A DNA stretch of 64,000 nucleotides from Sphingobacterium gobiense (GCF_002980575.1 NZ_PVBS01000002.1:558001-622000), one strand, 5' to 3'; positions 29,524 to 39,331 are shown, numbered from the stretch's first letter. Translations and numbers: made by a program. The notes: generated by a model not told the origin, from the sequence alone.

Positions 29524-31521
29524 CTATCGCATACTGTAATTAAATGCCTTGGGTCTTTCCATTGTTTCGGAATAAACGTTCCCGAACCTGTCTGTTACTT
29601 GTATGTCTAAAGTGGTATTAGGGGTACTTGCCTTTACCTTAAACATATGTGACGTGTTTGCTGAATTGAAAGTGGGTACAGCATTTACGTTTAGTCGTTG
29701 CATAGCATAAGATATAATATGCAGGGGATCTCGCGAATCAATACGCTGTACGGTCAATGATGATCCATTCTCCGTAACTGAAATGTTCCATTTAGGATCG
29801 TAGCCCCAAATGTTGATTAATACTTCGTCATTGTTGTTTTCCGTAGCGAAGTCAAATGCATATTGGGGAACCAAACTTTTATGTTGGCTATTTGCAGCGG
29901 AGGTATATTTGTCAGCAGTTATATGGACATTATTAAGATCGTAGGTTCGAAATTGATACTTATTTTCGTAGCCGATGGATTTATAATGCCATTTAATGTT
30001 GGTGGAGTTCATTTCCCAAACGCCGTATCCTCCTGGGCTGCCGTCGGGAGAAATGTGATTGCCGGAATAACCGTTTCGGCCTGTCCACCACCAGGTTGCA
30101 CAGATTGCTGCCGTGTTGTGTTCCATAAATTTATCGCCCCTCAGTACCCGGTAGTTGACGTGGGTATGGCCGGTCATGACATGTACTTCATTGAATCGGC
30201 TTAATAAGTCCACAAGCTGCTGCGCATTGCTTGTGCGGTAGTTAGGTGTATTCCCATTAGCCGACGGTGCGTTGTGCAATTGGATATGTGTAACGATAAC
30301 AATGGGCGTTGAAGAATTGACTGCTTCTAAATCTTTTTCCAACCAAGTCAACTGTTGGTCTGCGATTTTAGCATTATAGTTTCTTTGTCCAACATTGCCT
30401 GTAGATCCGCCAGTGTTGATGTATTCGGTATTGTCCAGTATCACATAATGTACTTTGCCTAGATTGAAAGAATAATATGTAGGTCCTAGGGTACGACGGT
30501 AAGCATTCTCAGCGAGCCAATCACTAGCAAAGTAAGGATCGTTATCATGATTGCCCATCGCATTGAATACGGGAGCGTTGAGTTTGCTGATCTGCTGTAC
30601 ATATTCGGGCAGTGTAAAATTGTTACTGTACCAATACGTTTCCCAGGTGAGGTCTCCCAACGTCAGTGCATACACTTTTTTTCCTTGTGCTTGATAGTGG
30701 GTTATTTGTTGATTTGCATCGCTCAAAAAACCATGCTGGAATTGAGCTAGATCGTCATTTCTAGCGGCTAGATGCATATCTCCCAAGCTAAGCAATATGT
30801 GGTTGTCGTTAGCAACAGGTTTTAGCTCGAAATCTTTGGTGTCAATTATATTAGGGTTCGCGTTCAAATAACGATAAAACTGAGGAAGATTGTTGTTTGT
30901 GCTGACTACCTCGAAATTTCCGGGAATAGAAATAAAGACATACCCTGTTCTTTTATTGGAGTGAAGGTAATACACACCTTCTTCATTAGTTTTTGTAACA
31001 TCATAACCGTCAGAGACAACGACATTGGCGAGGCCTTCGCCATTTATGTGCACGACGCCTTTCACGTTTTTACCTTCGCGATCAGGAATATCCGTACGTA
31101 ATACATAATTGAACGTCGTCGTCCCCAATGTCTGGCTTAGATCCCCACGTTGAGCCACTAAAGTGTACCTTCCTTCAAGGAGGTCTTCGGGAAAAACGAC
31201 GAGAATGTGATTGCTTTCTACTTTTGTTACAGTTATCGTATACGATTTCGTTAACCCATCTAGGGGTGTAAGCGTAATGACATCGTCAGCTTGGTATCCC
31301 TTGCCGCTTATTCTCGCTTCTGTATCTTTTTTTATATCAAATACAGCCGGAATAGAAACTTCGGATAGTTGTAGTCTGTCTACTTGTTCCGGTGGATTTT
31401 TATCTTCGTCAGGCTTTGTGGTTGTTTTCTCACACGAAATGATTGAGAACGAGATAAACAGGGATAATATAAACAAATGGAAAAGCCGGTACGTTTTATA
31501 ACGTAAGTGTTCTTTTTTCAT
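29524..31521 (-). CDS. Lipoprotein calcineurin-like phosphoesterase with extra N-terminal domain
   Basis: A 665-residue paralogue of its downstream neighbour. It has a lipoprotein signal (lipobox SIISC, Cys30) instead of a Tat signal, and an extra N-terminal region (about 45-145, IPAVFDIKKDTEARISGKGYQ) that looks like an IPT/TIG-type beta domain. Then come the shared MetallophosN-like domain (about 150-235, NVVVSDGYDVTKTNEEG), the catalytic core with GDMH (Asp248, His250), LGDLTWE, MGNHD, THIQLH and TGHTH, and a C-terminal beta domain. It probably acts on the cell surface or outer membrane. A hairpin in the 100-base gap before it may modulate its expression relative to the SusC/D genes. Confidence 0.87.
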   Translation of the reverse strand: MKKEHLRYKTYRLFHLFILSLFISFSIISCEKTTTKPDEDKNPPEQVDRLQLSEVSIPAVFDIKKDTEARISGKGYQADDVITLTPLDGLTKSYTITVTKVESNHILVVFPEDLLEGRYTLVAQRGDLSQTLGTTTFNYVLRTDIPDREGKNVKGVVHINGEGLANVVVSDGYDVTKTNEEGVYYLHSNKRTGYVFISIPGNFEVVSTNNNLPQFYRYLNANPNIIDTKDFELKPVANDNHILLSLGDMHLAARNDDLAQFQHGFLSDANQQITHYQAQGKKVYALTLGDLTWETYWYSNNFTLPEYVQQISKLNAPVFNAMGNHDNDPYFASDWLAENAYRRTLGPTYYSFNLGKVHYVILDNTEYINTGGSTGNVGQRNYNAKIADQQLTWLEKDLEAVNSSTPIVIVTHIQLHNAPSANGNTPNYRTSNAQQLVDLLSRFNEVHVMTGHTHVNYRVLRGDKFMEHNTAAICATWWWTGRNGYSGNHISPDGSPGGYGVWEMNSTNIKWHYKSIGYENKYQFRTYDLNNVHITADKYTSAANSQHKSLVPQYAFDFATENNNDEVLINIWGYDPKWNISVTENGSSLTVQRIDSRDPLHIISYAMQRLNVNAVPTFNSANTSHMFKVKASTPNTTLDIQVTDRFGNVYSETMERPKAFNYSMR

Positions 31522-31565
31522 TTTTTTGACTAGTATAACTTTAGTTATTCATAATTATTAAAAGA

Positions 31566-31600
31566 AGATACCTGTCAACGTTTTTTCGTAACAGGTATCT
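31566..31600 (-). terminator. Intra-operon hairpin before the phosphoesterase genes
   Basis: Perfect 10-base-pair stem AGATACCTGT / ACAGGTATCT with a 15-base loop, followed on the minus strand by TCTTTTAATAATT. It sits in the only large gap (100 bases) of the operon, between the DUF5689 gene and the first phosphoesterase. It may be a partial terminator or an mRNA-stability element. Confidence 0.45.
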
Positions 31601-31621
31601 CCGAATCTAATTTGTTTCTAG

Positions 31622-33169
31622 TTATTCGATTTGTTGTGTGGTAAATTCACCCTCCTCAAGTTCACTTGCCGAGGACTGTTTTGTCAATACGTATCCATTG
31701 TAGCTTCTAGGAGTTTCCCATTTCCGTGTAGTCATATTAAAGACTCCTCCTAGCTGTACGAATATTCCTATATTTGCGGGCAAGAAGTGCGGCACCCGAT
31801 ATTGATTGGTACCCATAGAAAAGAACGGCTGCGCGTCGCCCGTCTCTCTGTGGAATGGACTGTAGTGGTCGTTGTTTGCTACGCGATAGCCTAAGTTATT
31901 GATGGAATCAATAGTTGTAACAGTGCCCGTGCCACCGAACATCACGAGATCAATCGGCACACTTGCTTCGTTAATATTTGTTCCAACGAATAATGCCATG
32001 CCGCTTGGATGACCACTATTGGCCAATATGTTGGCGTTGGCATCACCTAATCCATCCCCGCCACTTGTCGCATAAGGAATAGCTCTAATCCAATTTAGCT
32101 CGGTAATTTGTGTAGAGTTCGCTCCATTGATACGTTTTTGGTGTCCGCCTACATAGAAGAATTCTCCTTTTTTAACAGAACCCTCGGTTAAGTTGAACTT
32201 CAACGTACGCATGCCACCTGTGGCCCATCCGGCTCCCGGAGGCGCACCTGCATTTGGCTGATTTCCTCCCGCATTGTTGGTCGTAACGACGGAGAACGGT
32301 ATTGCAGAAAAATCAATATCGGCGTTTGCACGAAGTTGGATGTACTCATAGTTACCATCACCTCCCTCAGGATCGGCACAATAGCCGGTGAAGACAAGCG
32401 GCATATCGCCGAGGTCGCCAGGAATTTCTGGGTCAGATATATCTTCGATATCCGTGGCATATAGCGGCCATATCGCCATGGCGCCTTCTGTATCGGTGTC
32501 TCCTAAGAGGATACCCCGTACATTGATATTTCGAGGTACCACCATGTCTGCAAACGGCGCAGAGGATAAGGTTCGGATGTTCAAAGTATCGGCACCGTTT
32601 ACCATTCTTTTTACACCACTGAAGGTTTGTCCGGCTTGCGGACGAGGGAATATCTCACCCCCGACGACTTTTACTAAAGTGCTTTCGTATTCATTCGGAC
32701 GCTGATAAATCGCCGATCCGGTGACGTTGCGACCGTATAAAGCGGACGTCTTACTGACCACTTCAATATCCGATGCGGTAATACCATCGATAAGTAAAAA
32801 TCCTTCTCGTTTCAGTTGTTTATCTTGTACATGAATCAATATGGAGTCGCCTTGTTGGTAGTTAGATGCGATGCTGCCGACCTTAAGTGCTATTCCGTGT
32901 AACTTACCGGGTTTAGCCTGTTGCACGACAATGATGCCTTCGGGTGTGTTTCCCGATTCGTAGTCGGATATAACTACGCCAGTCGTCATATGTGCTTCGG
33001 AAAGCTTCTCCGCTGTCATCTGTACATCATCGCCCTTATGTATTTGCCTCAGATCTTCGATGGCAATATAGGGACTCGGGGTGCCATTGATAAAGTCTCT
33101 TTTCTCACACGACTGCATGATTAATAGGTAGACAGGCAACAGAAGTATGTATAATAATTTCTTTTTCAT
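31622..33169 (-). CDS. DUF5689-type lipoprotein
   Basis: A 515-residue predicted surface lipoprotein (lipobox MQSC, Cys21). After the signal, PYIAIEDLRQIHKGDDV and the following OB-fold-like stretch (TGVVISDYESGNTPEGIIVVQ) match what I know as the DUF5689 domain of SusC/D-associated lipoproteins. The C-terminal half (from about 255, VFTGYCADPEGGDGNYEYIQL) is glycine-rich and resembles a lamin-tail-like beta domain. No catalytic motif is seen. By position, 25 bases after susD, it may be an accessory substrate-binding protein. Function unknown. Confidence 0.75.
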   Translation of the reverse strand: MKKKLLYILLLPVYLLIMQSCEKRDFINGTPSPYIAIEDLRQIHKGDDVQMTAEKLSEAHMTTGVVISDYESGNTPEGIIVVQQAKPGKLHGIALKVGSIASNYQQGDSILIHVQDKQLKREGFLLIDGITASDIEVVSKTSALYGRNVTGSAIYQRPNEYESTLVKVVGGEIFPRPQAGQTFSGVKRMVNGADTLNIRTLSSAPFADMVVPRNINVRGILLGDTDTEGAMAIWPLYATDIEDISDPEIPGDLGDMPLVFTGYCADPEGGDGNYEYIQLRANADIDFSAIPFSVVTTNNAGGNQPNAGAPPGAGWATGGMRTLKFNLTEGSVKKGEFFYVGGHQKRINGANSTQITELNWIRAIPYATSGGDGLGDANANILANSGHPSGMALFVGTNINEASVPIDLVMFGGTGTVTTIDSINNLGYRVANNDHYSPFHRETGDAQPFFSMGTNQYRVPHFLPANIGIFVQLGGVFNMTTRKWETPRSYNGYVLTKQSSASELEEGEFTTQQIE

Positions 33170-33194
33170 CTGTATAAATTTTTATTCATCTAAA

Positions 33195-34664
33195 TTATGG
33201 TCGCTGCCACCAAACCAAAGTGTTGATGTCGTCTGGACCTTGTTCCGCTACCGCATTTTGATAATTTTCTCGATTTGCAGTTTGCACATATACTGGATAA
33301 ATCAAGCGTGCCGGCATTTTTCCGTCATTGAGATGCCCAGGGCCAATAGGTAAAGTTGGATGTCCAGTACGCCGGTATTCAAACCAAGATTGCAGATCTG
33401 TAAAGAACAGCGCGTAATATTTTTGTAGATGGATTAACTCCATTTTTTCATATTCGCTGTAACCATCATCCCACGCGGTAAGTTCTGTTGTCAGGTAAAA
33501 GGACGGTACTTCGTGGTTCCAAAGATGGATGCTGGATATAATGCCCTCTTCATAATACTCTTGGGCTGATTTAGCACTTATCCATCCTTTAACTGCTGCC
33601 TCAGCCAGAATAAATTGAAGCTCGCCGTAATTGAGAATATTGCCCATTAGGGGGTGTGACAATAGTCCCGTATGAAGCGTTGAACCAGCCACGGGAGGTT
33701 GTCCAATTGGGTATCCGCTCGGCACACCGAAATAGTCACCACCAGCTAACGCTAACCAAGTTACTATCCGAGGGTCACTTCTTTCGTTAAGGTTATCTAC
33801 AAAAAAGCTAGCGGATTTGGGAGCGTACCAATCCGCTGGCCGCCACGTAGCAAAGGGTGATACATATGGCGCAGATCCTGTCCATCGTAGAATCGCCGAA
33901 TCATCGTTACTGATCATGATAGGATAGTCTAGTGGGGCTTGATCTACAATCTTGGTGATGATGGCGGGTGTATTTAGTTCTGTTTTATGGGACAAGCGTA
34001 ACGCTAACCGGAGATAAAGAGAGTTTCCGAATTGTCGCCATTTTCTAACACTACCGCCGAAGATCGGGTCTGCATTCCCTGAAATTTTGAAATCAGGAGC
34101 TAGGCCACCTAACAACTCATTTGCTTCTTCTAATTTCTCAAACAAGGCCGGATAAATATCTTCTTGTTTGTCAAATGCAGGAGTGAAATTATTAAGGTCT
34201 TTACCTCGTAGAGCTTCGGAAAAAGGGATGTCACCGTAGGTGTCCGTCAATATGGAAAATAGCCAAGCTTCACATATCTGCGCGATCCCCATGTACTCGG
34301 GCTGATTGAGTTCTTTACCGAACTCATAGACGTCTCTAAAGTTTCGTAACTGGAGGTACAGATTGTTCCAAAGGTAAACCGCTTCTGTTTCCCTGATGTC
34401 GTATCGAAATATTCTACCTTCACCGTCGCCCATGTTTACCGTTACCTGCATGAGTTCGTTGGTGACACGTTGGGCTCGGCTCATGCCATAACTGACGGAT
34501 TTTGTAATCGCAGGAGCCAACAGGTTTTCGGGCTGTACTTTGGGGCTTGTATTCGGGTTGGTATTTAATTCTTGAAAGCCCTTATTACATGATATCGATA
34601 AGATCATGCTGGCCAAACCGATGCCGAGAAAATATATCGTTTTAAAAATGAATTTCTTTTTCAT
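33195..34664 (-). CDS. SusD-like lipoprotein (SusD_2 type)
   Basis: A 489-residue SusD/RagB-like outer-membrane lipoprotein with lipobox SISC (Cys26). It has the NTNPNTSPKVQPENLLAPAITKS opening typical of the SusD-like_2 subgroup, IAQICEAWLFSILTDTYGDIPFSEAL, and the C-terminal EKMELIHLQKYYALFFTDLQSWFEYRRTG. The overall fold should be the TPR-based lid of the preceding SusC, whose stop lies 11 bases upstream. Substrate unknown; the adjoining phosphoesterases suggest something phosphorylated. Confidence 0.92.
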   Translation of the reverse strand: MKKKFIFKTIYFLGIGLASMILSISCNKGFQELNTNPNTSPKVQPENLLAPAITKSVSYGMSRAQRVTNELMQVTVNMGDGEGRIFRYDIRETEAVYLWNNLYLQLRNFRDVYEFGKELNQPEYMGIAQICEAWLFSILTDTYGDIPFSEALRGKDLNNFTPAFDKQEDIYPALFEKLEEANELLGGLAPDFKISGNADPIFGGSVRKWRQFGNSLYLRLALRLSHKTELNTPAIITKIVDQAPLDYPIMISNDDSAILRWTGSAPYVSPFATWRPADWYAPKSASFFVDNLNERSDPRIVTWLALAGGDYFGVPSGYPIGQPPVAGSTLHTGLLSHPLMGNILNYGELQFILAEAAVKGWISAKSAQEYYEEGIISSIHLWNHEVPSFYLTTELTAWDDGYSEYEKMELIHLQKYYALFFTDLQSWFEYRRTGHPTLPIGPGHLNDGKMPARLIYPVYVQTANRENYQNAVAEQGPDDINTLVWWQRP

Positions 34665-34675
34665 AACAGTATTTA

Positions 34676-37600
34676 TTATAAACCTACTACTAAATTAAAG
34701 CCGAACGTACGTGTAGCCGGGAACTGCCCTAATTCGAACCCACGTGTAATCTCTCCATTTCCGAGTGTACCAAATTCAGGGTCGAAAGCTGGCCAATCAG
34801 ACCAGATGAATAGGTCTCTGCCGAAAACACCTACCGTCGCACGTTGTAAGCCTATACGACTAAGTAGCGTCTTGTTTAAGCTGTAATCAAAACGTACTTC
34901 GCGAAGCTTTAAGAAATCTGTGGAATAGGATGTTCCTTCTACATTGTCGCGTCCTAAATGGGCATTGTAGTAATCCCATACATTGGTCGCAATAACATCG
35001 TTTGAACGATATGTGCCATCGCCATTGTCAATAACCCCATTCCCGATAATACCGTTATAGCGACCTGGAAGGGTGTTTTTCGTTTTTCCCTGCTCGGACA
35101 ATACGGCAGAAGTAAGGGAGTACCCCACGGCGCCAAAAGCAGCATCAAACATGAATCCTAAGCGAAACTGTTTGTATTGGAATTCATTATGCAATCCAAC
35201 ACGCCAAGCAGGATTGGTCTGCCCGATATATTGTACCTCTTCGGTAATGGCGGGCAGCCCATTTTCATAGATAATCTGTCCATCAGGTGCACGTTTATAG
35301 CCACGACCCCATAACTCATCCATGCGGCCGCCTACGCGGGCAAGAATCGTTCCGCGACTTCCAGGTCCATTTTGGAGTATCATCTCGGTGTCTAGATTAT
35401 CCGTTAATTCAAGCACCTTATTTTTATTCGTGCTAAATGTGGGGCTCACCGTCCATTGCAGGCCGTCCTGTATGCGTATCGGAACGATTCTAGATTCGAT
35501 TTCAAGTCCGGTGTTTTGCAGGAGGCCAGCGTTCACAAGGACACTATTTGCACCGGAAGAACGGTCTACTTGGGCAGTTAGATGCTGATATGAGGTCTTG
35601 GCCGTGTACCACGTCATGTTTAGCGAAAAGCGGTTCTGGAACATATTAATATCTGTGCCAGCTTCATAGCTCCACGTCGACAACGGCTGTAAGTATAGAT
35701 TTGGCATGGAGGTCGGGTTGGATCGTCCGCCGGGAAACGTAGGATCGACCGTATAATTGTAAGATGTTCGGAAAGGTGTCATCGAACCGCTGCCAACTTC
35801 TGCGGCTGACCCTCTAAATTTGATAAGAGAAAACTGCCTAGGCAATTCCACAAGATCGGATAGTACAAAGCTAAGATTGAAAGACGGGTACTGGAACGGT
35901 TTTCCTTTACTTAGCGGTGATGCAAGGGTACTTGACCAATCGTTTCTAAATGAAAGATCCGCAAATAAATAATCTTTATAGGATATAGTACCTAAGGCAT
36001 ATATACTATTGAATGCATAGTGAGAACGGTAGGGGGTGCTTACTAATATACCTGCTGCATTCCCTAAATTATAGATACCGGGGTAAGCTAATGAATCTGC
36101 AGCATTACGTTCCAATAAACCTTCGTTTCGCAGGCTACTACCCCCGGCAGTTACACTAATTTTGATATCTTCATTGATTTCCTTGTTATATGTTAGCATG
36201 ATATCTGAGGAAATTTCCGTATTGTTTATTGTTTGTGTGCGAAACATACCTTTTCGGAATTTCTCCGTATCGTATGGCCGTTGTTGGCTACGTTGTTCTG
36301 CATTTAGATCCATGGAAGTACGTGCCATCAATTGCCAGTTGTCTGAGAATTGATACGATGCTTCTACGCTACCTGTTAATCCATGGCGCTTGTTTTTATT
36401 TAGCATTTCATTGACGATCAAGAATGGATTATCTACTAAACTACTGAAAGGATAGTTTTGCAATTGGTCTTCTTGTCCGGTTTGCCAATATTGTCGTAAC
36501 CAATCCAAAGGAGCGTTAGGCTGCCAGAACATATTCCAGTACATAAGCGATTGGTTGTTATATCCTGTAGAAGGTAAATTATCACTGCGGTTTTGACGAT
36601 AATTAATTCTTGCCTGTATTTTCAGTTTATCGGTTACGCTATGGTTTGCCGTCAGGGAAACGTTGTTTCTTTCATATCCTGTATTGGGAATAATCCAGTT
36701 GTTTCGTAAGTCAGTAAGGGAGAAACGGAACTGAGTTTTGTCGTCGCCGCCATCTAGACTGATCGAGTTTGTAAACGTCGTGCCCGTATTGAAAAACTTT
36801 TTGCGCTCATCCGGGTAGGCTTGCCATAAAGTTCGTTCTGTTGCACGTGTTTGCGTTAAGGGGTCGTATTGGAAATAATACTGTCCGTCAAATTTGGGAC
36901 CCCATGCTGAACTCGTGCTCCGCGTACTACCGCCATCTGGTCCAGCTAAAAAAGAATAATAGCGTACCCCCTCTGTTCCCTGGCCATATTCAAATTGATA
37001 ATCCGGCCATCTGGAAATCGATTCCATAGTAGCGTTAGAAGTTATTGTAACACCAACACCTTTTCTTGAACGGCCTTTCTTTGTCGTGATAACAATCGCG
37101 CCGTTGGCTCCGCGCTGTCCATATAATGCCGTTGCATTGGCACCCTTTAATACGGTTAGTGACTCGATGTCTTCTGGGTTGATATCGTTGATGCCCGTAC
37201 CGAAATCGGAAGGTGAATCGCCGCCTAGGTAAGCTCCATGACCTGTGCCGACCTGATTTCCGCTACTGTGAGATATGACAACCCCATCGACTACAATTAA
37301 AGCTTCATTGTATCCGGTTAAGTTATTTTCCCCACGTAGGATGATTTTATTAGATCCGGCAGGCCCGGCTCCCGAACGGACGAGGTTTACTCCAGCAACG
37401 CGACCGGATAATGCCTCCGACCAGTTGTTGGGAAGTGCTTCGGTAAGTTGCTCCCCTTTTAACTCGGTTGCGGCATAGCCTAACGCTTTTTTCTCCCGCT
37501 CTATTCCCAATGCTGTTACCACAACCTCTTCAACTTCTTGCATACTAGATGCTAAACGGACAGTAATCTCTCCCCCCGCAGTAACACGTTGTGTGTGGGC

Positions 37601-38026
37601 GGTGTACCCTATACTGGAAAAAGTTACTTCGTTTCCTTGCGGTACGCTAATGGAAAAATTTCCAGAAGCATCGGTTGTACCCAGCGTTCTTCCCTGGCTG
37701 GTAATCGTGACTGATGAAACGGGTTCGCCACTGGTGGCATCTAACACTTTTCCTTGCAGCGTTACTTGTTCTTGATTCTGATAGCTGATGTGCGTTCGTT
37801 CGATATTATTCGCTGCTGCCGGAGCCAGTGGAGCGAGTAATAAGAACGCAGATAACCGCAGCATACAATTTCTTTTTGAAATTACATGGTGGCTTTTTGC
37901 TCTTTGGTCGAGTAAAATTCTCATCATATTGGTGTTTTTTGTTATTATTCGAGTTAGCGTGTAAACTAGTGTAGTCATTTTAACGTAAGTCCCCTTTTGA
38001 AACGAAACTCTACGAAAGCTTTTCAT
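34676..38026 (-). CDS. SusC-like TonB-dependent transporter (phosphoesterase locus)
   Basis: Outer-membrane SusC-family importer. After a signal-like segment (LRLSAFLLLAPLAPAAANN), there is a carboxypeptidase-like domain (VTLQGKVLDATSGEPVSSVTI), the VEEVVVTALGIERE TonB-box region, the plug with LKGANATALYGQRGANGAI, and the barrel ending FGFNLVVGL. The longest frame starts at 38026, but its first ~33 residues are not signal-like. A start at 37927 or 37924 (MMRILLDQ / MRILLDQ) looks better and gives about 1083 residues. First gene of a five-gene operon with SusD-like, DUF5689 and two phosphoesterases. Confidence 0.92.
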   Translation of the reverse strand: MKSFRRVSFQKGTYVKMTTLVYTLTRIITKNTNMMRILLDQRAKSHHVISKRNCMLRLSAFLLLAPLAPAAANNIERTHISYQNQEQVTLQGKVLDATSGEPVSSVTITSQGRTLGTTDASGNFSISVPQGNEVTFSSIGYTAHTQRVTAGGEITVRLASSMQEVEEVVVTALGIEREKKALGYAATELKGEQLTEALPNNWSEALSGRVAGVNLVRSGAGPAGSNKIILRGENNLTGYNEALIVVDGVVISHSSGNQVGTGHGAYLGGDSPSDFGTGINDINPEDIESLTVLKGANATALYGQRGANGAIVITTKKGRSRKGVGVTITSNATMESISRWPDYQFEYGQGTEGVRYYSFLAGPDGGSTRSTSSAWGPKFDGQYYFQYDPLTQTRATERTLWQAYPDERKKFFNTGTTFTNSISLDGGDDKTQFRFSLTDLRNNWIIPNTGYERNNVSLTANHSVTDKLKIQARINYRQNRSDNLPSTGYNNQSLMYWNMFWQPNAPLDWLRQYWQTGQEDQLQNYPFSSLVDNPFLIVNEMLNKNKRHGLTGSVEASYQFSDNWQLMARTSMDLNAEQRSQQRPYDTEKFRKGMFRTQTINNTEISSDIMLTYNKEINEDIKISVTAGGSSLRNEGLLERNAADSLAYPGIYNLGNAAGILVSTPYRSHYAFNSIYALGTISYKDYLFADLSFRNDWSSTLASPLSKGKPFQYPSFNLSFVLSDLVELPRQFSLIKFRGSAAEVGSGSMTPFRTSYNYTVDPTFPGGRSNPTSMPNLYLQPLSTWSYEAGTDINMFQNRFSLNMTWYTAKTSYQHLTAQVDRSSGANSVLVNAGLLQNTGLEIESRIVPIRIQDGLQWTVSPTFSTNKNKVLELTDNLDTEMILQNGPGSRGTILARVGGRMDELWGRGYKRAPDGQIIYENGLPAITEEVQYIGQTNPAWRVGLHNEFQYKQFRLGFMFDAAFGAVGYSLTSAVLSEQGKTKNTLPGRYNGIIGNGVIDNGDGTYRSNDVIATNVWDYYNAHLGRDNVEGTSYSTDFLKLREVRFDYSLNKTLLSRIGLQRATVGVFGRDLFIWSDWPAFDPEFGTLGNGEITRGFELGQFPATRTFGFNLVVGL

Positions 38027-38422
38027 TTAGTTCCTAATATATTGCTGTCTTCGTCTTATTATTAAGTTTATCTGTCAGAGGCTTATTTGTTGTTCTTTAA
38101 TTTTATCAGAGAAATAGTCAGTTTTGAAATACAATGTTAATCATAAAAAAGTTAATACGCAATAATTCGTAACTAAAAAATATATAATCGTAGGCAAGTG
38201 AAAGTTTGTTTATTGTTTTTCGAAAGTGTAATGTAACTATATGATAATGCGAATGGACACCAAGGAGTAACATAACCCGTTGTGACATAAAAATGCTACG
38301 ACAAGATCAAATTGGGGCTACTAGTGGTTGTTGGGGTAATTGGTTGATATAGAGTGGGTAAAAATACAGAAGCACGCCAATCCTGGCGTGCTTCTGTATG
38401 AAAATATTGAGAAAACGGTATA
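38027..38422. other. Non-coding region upstream of the phosphoesterase-locus susC
   Basis: AT-rich. It should carry the promoter of the SusC/SusD/phosphoesterase operon, but no TTTG-N19-TAnnTTTG match was found, which may mean an alternative sigma factor. The only clear structure is the terminator at 38361-38399. No gene seen. Confidence 0.5.
38361..38399 (-). terminator. Terminator of the small coiled-coil protein gene
   Basis: Perfect 16-base-pair stem ATACAGAAGCACGCCA / TGGCGTGCTTCTGTAT (38364-38379, 38384-38399) with a 4-base loop, followed on the minus strand by a short T run. It lies 23 bases after the stop of the 38423-39025 gene. Confidence 0.85.
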
Positions 38423-39025
38423 TTAAGAACCGCGTTTCATCTGCTCATCGAGCAATTGGCGTTTGAGCAGTTGCTCTTTTTCCAGTGATTTCTTGCGTAA
38501 ATTCTGTAATTCCTCCTGTAATTCAGCTGCAGTTTTTTGGTGTTCGTTTGTGTCCACCTTTGCCTTTCTGAAGGAAGCTAGCGTTATTAAAAAGGCCAAT
38601 AAAAAGACAATAATAATACTCCACACCATGGTGTGGTAAGATCCTTTGGCAAAATCAATACCCAGGAAAGAAATGCTATCCGTCTTATGTCGTTCCGTTT
38701 GCAACGCAGCATCCAATGTAGTAACCGAATCTCGCAAGGCACTAATCGTGCCCGTCGATGAAGAGGTGTTTGTTTTTAGTGCCGTAATCTCTTTTTGATA
38801 CCGTGCTATGGAGTCCAGTACATTTTTTCGAACAATTTCTAAATTCGTCCGACGGATAAGCTTGAAATCGCCCGCCTGCGATCTAGACATATTGCTGAGG
38901 TTAGTGAACTGTTCATTCAATGTGCCTTCTTGTATGGCGTAGGGCAACATGCGTTTTTGTTGTCCGAAAAGCGTAGTTGACAATACGATAAAAGCGAAAA
39001 ACACGAGTTTTTTTAACATAAACAT
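38423..39025 (-). CDS. Exported membrane protein with coiled coils, function unknown
   Basis: I do not recognise this 200-residue protein. It has an N-terminal signal peptide (FFAFIVLSTTLFGQ, about 1-22), a helical region with heptad-like Leu/Thr spacing (about 60-115), one membrane span (MVWSIIIVFLLAFLITLASF, about 132-151) and a charged C-terminal coiled coil (AAELQEELQNLRKKSLEKEQ, about 168-195). The coiled coil probably faces the cytoplasm. It is a single gene with its own terminator. The start could also be codon 3 (MLKKLVFF). Proteins of this shape are common in Bacteroidota and usually unannotated. Confidence 0.75.
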   Translation of the reverse strand: MFMLKKLVFFAFIVLSTTLFGQQKRMLPYAIQEGTLNEQFTNLSNMSRSQAGDFKLIRRTNLEIVRKNVLDSIARYQKEITALKTNTSSSTGTISALRDSVTTLDAALQTERHKTDSISFLGIDFAKGSYHTMVWSIIIVFLLAFLITLASFRKAKVDTNEHQKTAAELQEELQNLRKKSLEKEQLLKRQLLDEQMKRGS

Positions 39026-39331
39026 GGAGGTATCTAAAATAATTTCTTCTTAAATAGAGCGCTAAAGTTGAAAAATAAATAATGTATTTGCAAATTTTTG
39101 CTCTTCGATATTATATTTTTTATATCATGTTTGCTTCTTTTGTTTGTAACTTCCGTGTTATAAAGGGTTGCGATGATAATATTCTGTAATAATAAGATAA
39201 TTATACAGAGGAATAATTGCGATTTTAATTGTTGTTTTGAATAACCAATATAAAGGTGCATTAGCGTTTAAATTTTGTGTAGGACACGTTATTGCCCTGG
39301 CGGATGCATTTAACAGGGGGAATAGAAAAAA
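39026..39331. other. Divergent intergenic region before the glycoside hydrolase operon
   Basis: About 300 AT-rich bases that must hold the promoter for the glycoside hydrolase operon (plus) and for the small membrane protein (minus). No consensus promoter was found. A purine-rich stretch AGGGGGAATAG precedes the ATG at 39332 by about 9 bases and may act as its ribosome site. Confidence 0.5.

Noticed and set aside
37928..38026. First 33 codons of the phosphoesterase-locus susC open frame as real coding sequence
   Set aside because: Not signal-like and not conserved in type; the start near 37924-37927 or at the later LRLSAF segment fits an exported protein better.
39034..39261. 75-codon minus-strand frame in the intergenic region
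   Set aside because: Strongly AT-driven residue content (Ile, Leu, Lys, Asn), no ribosome site, no domain.
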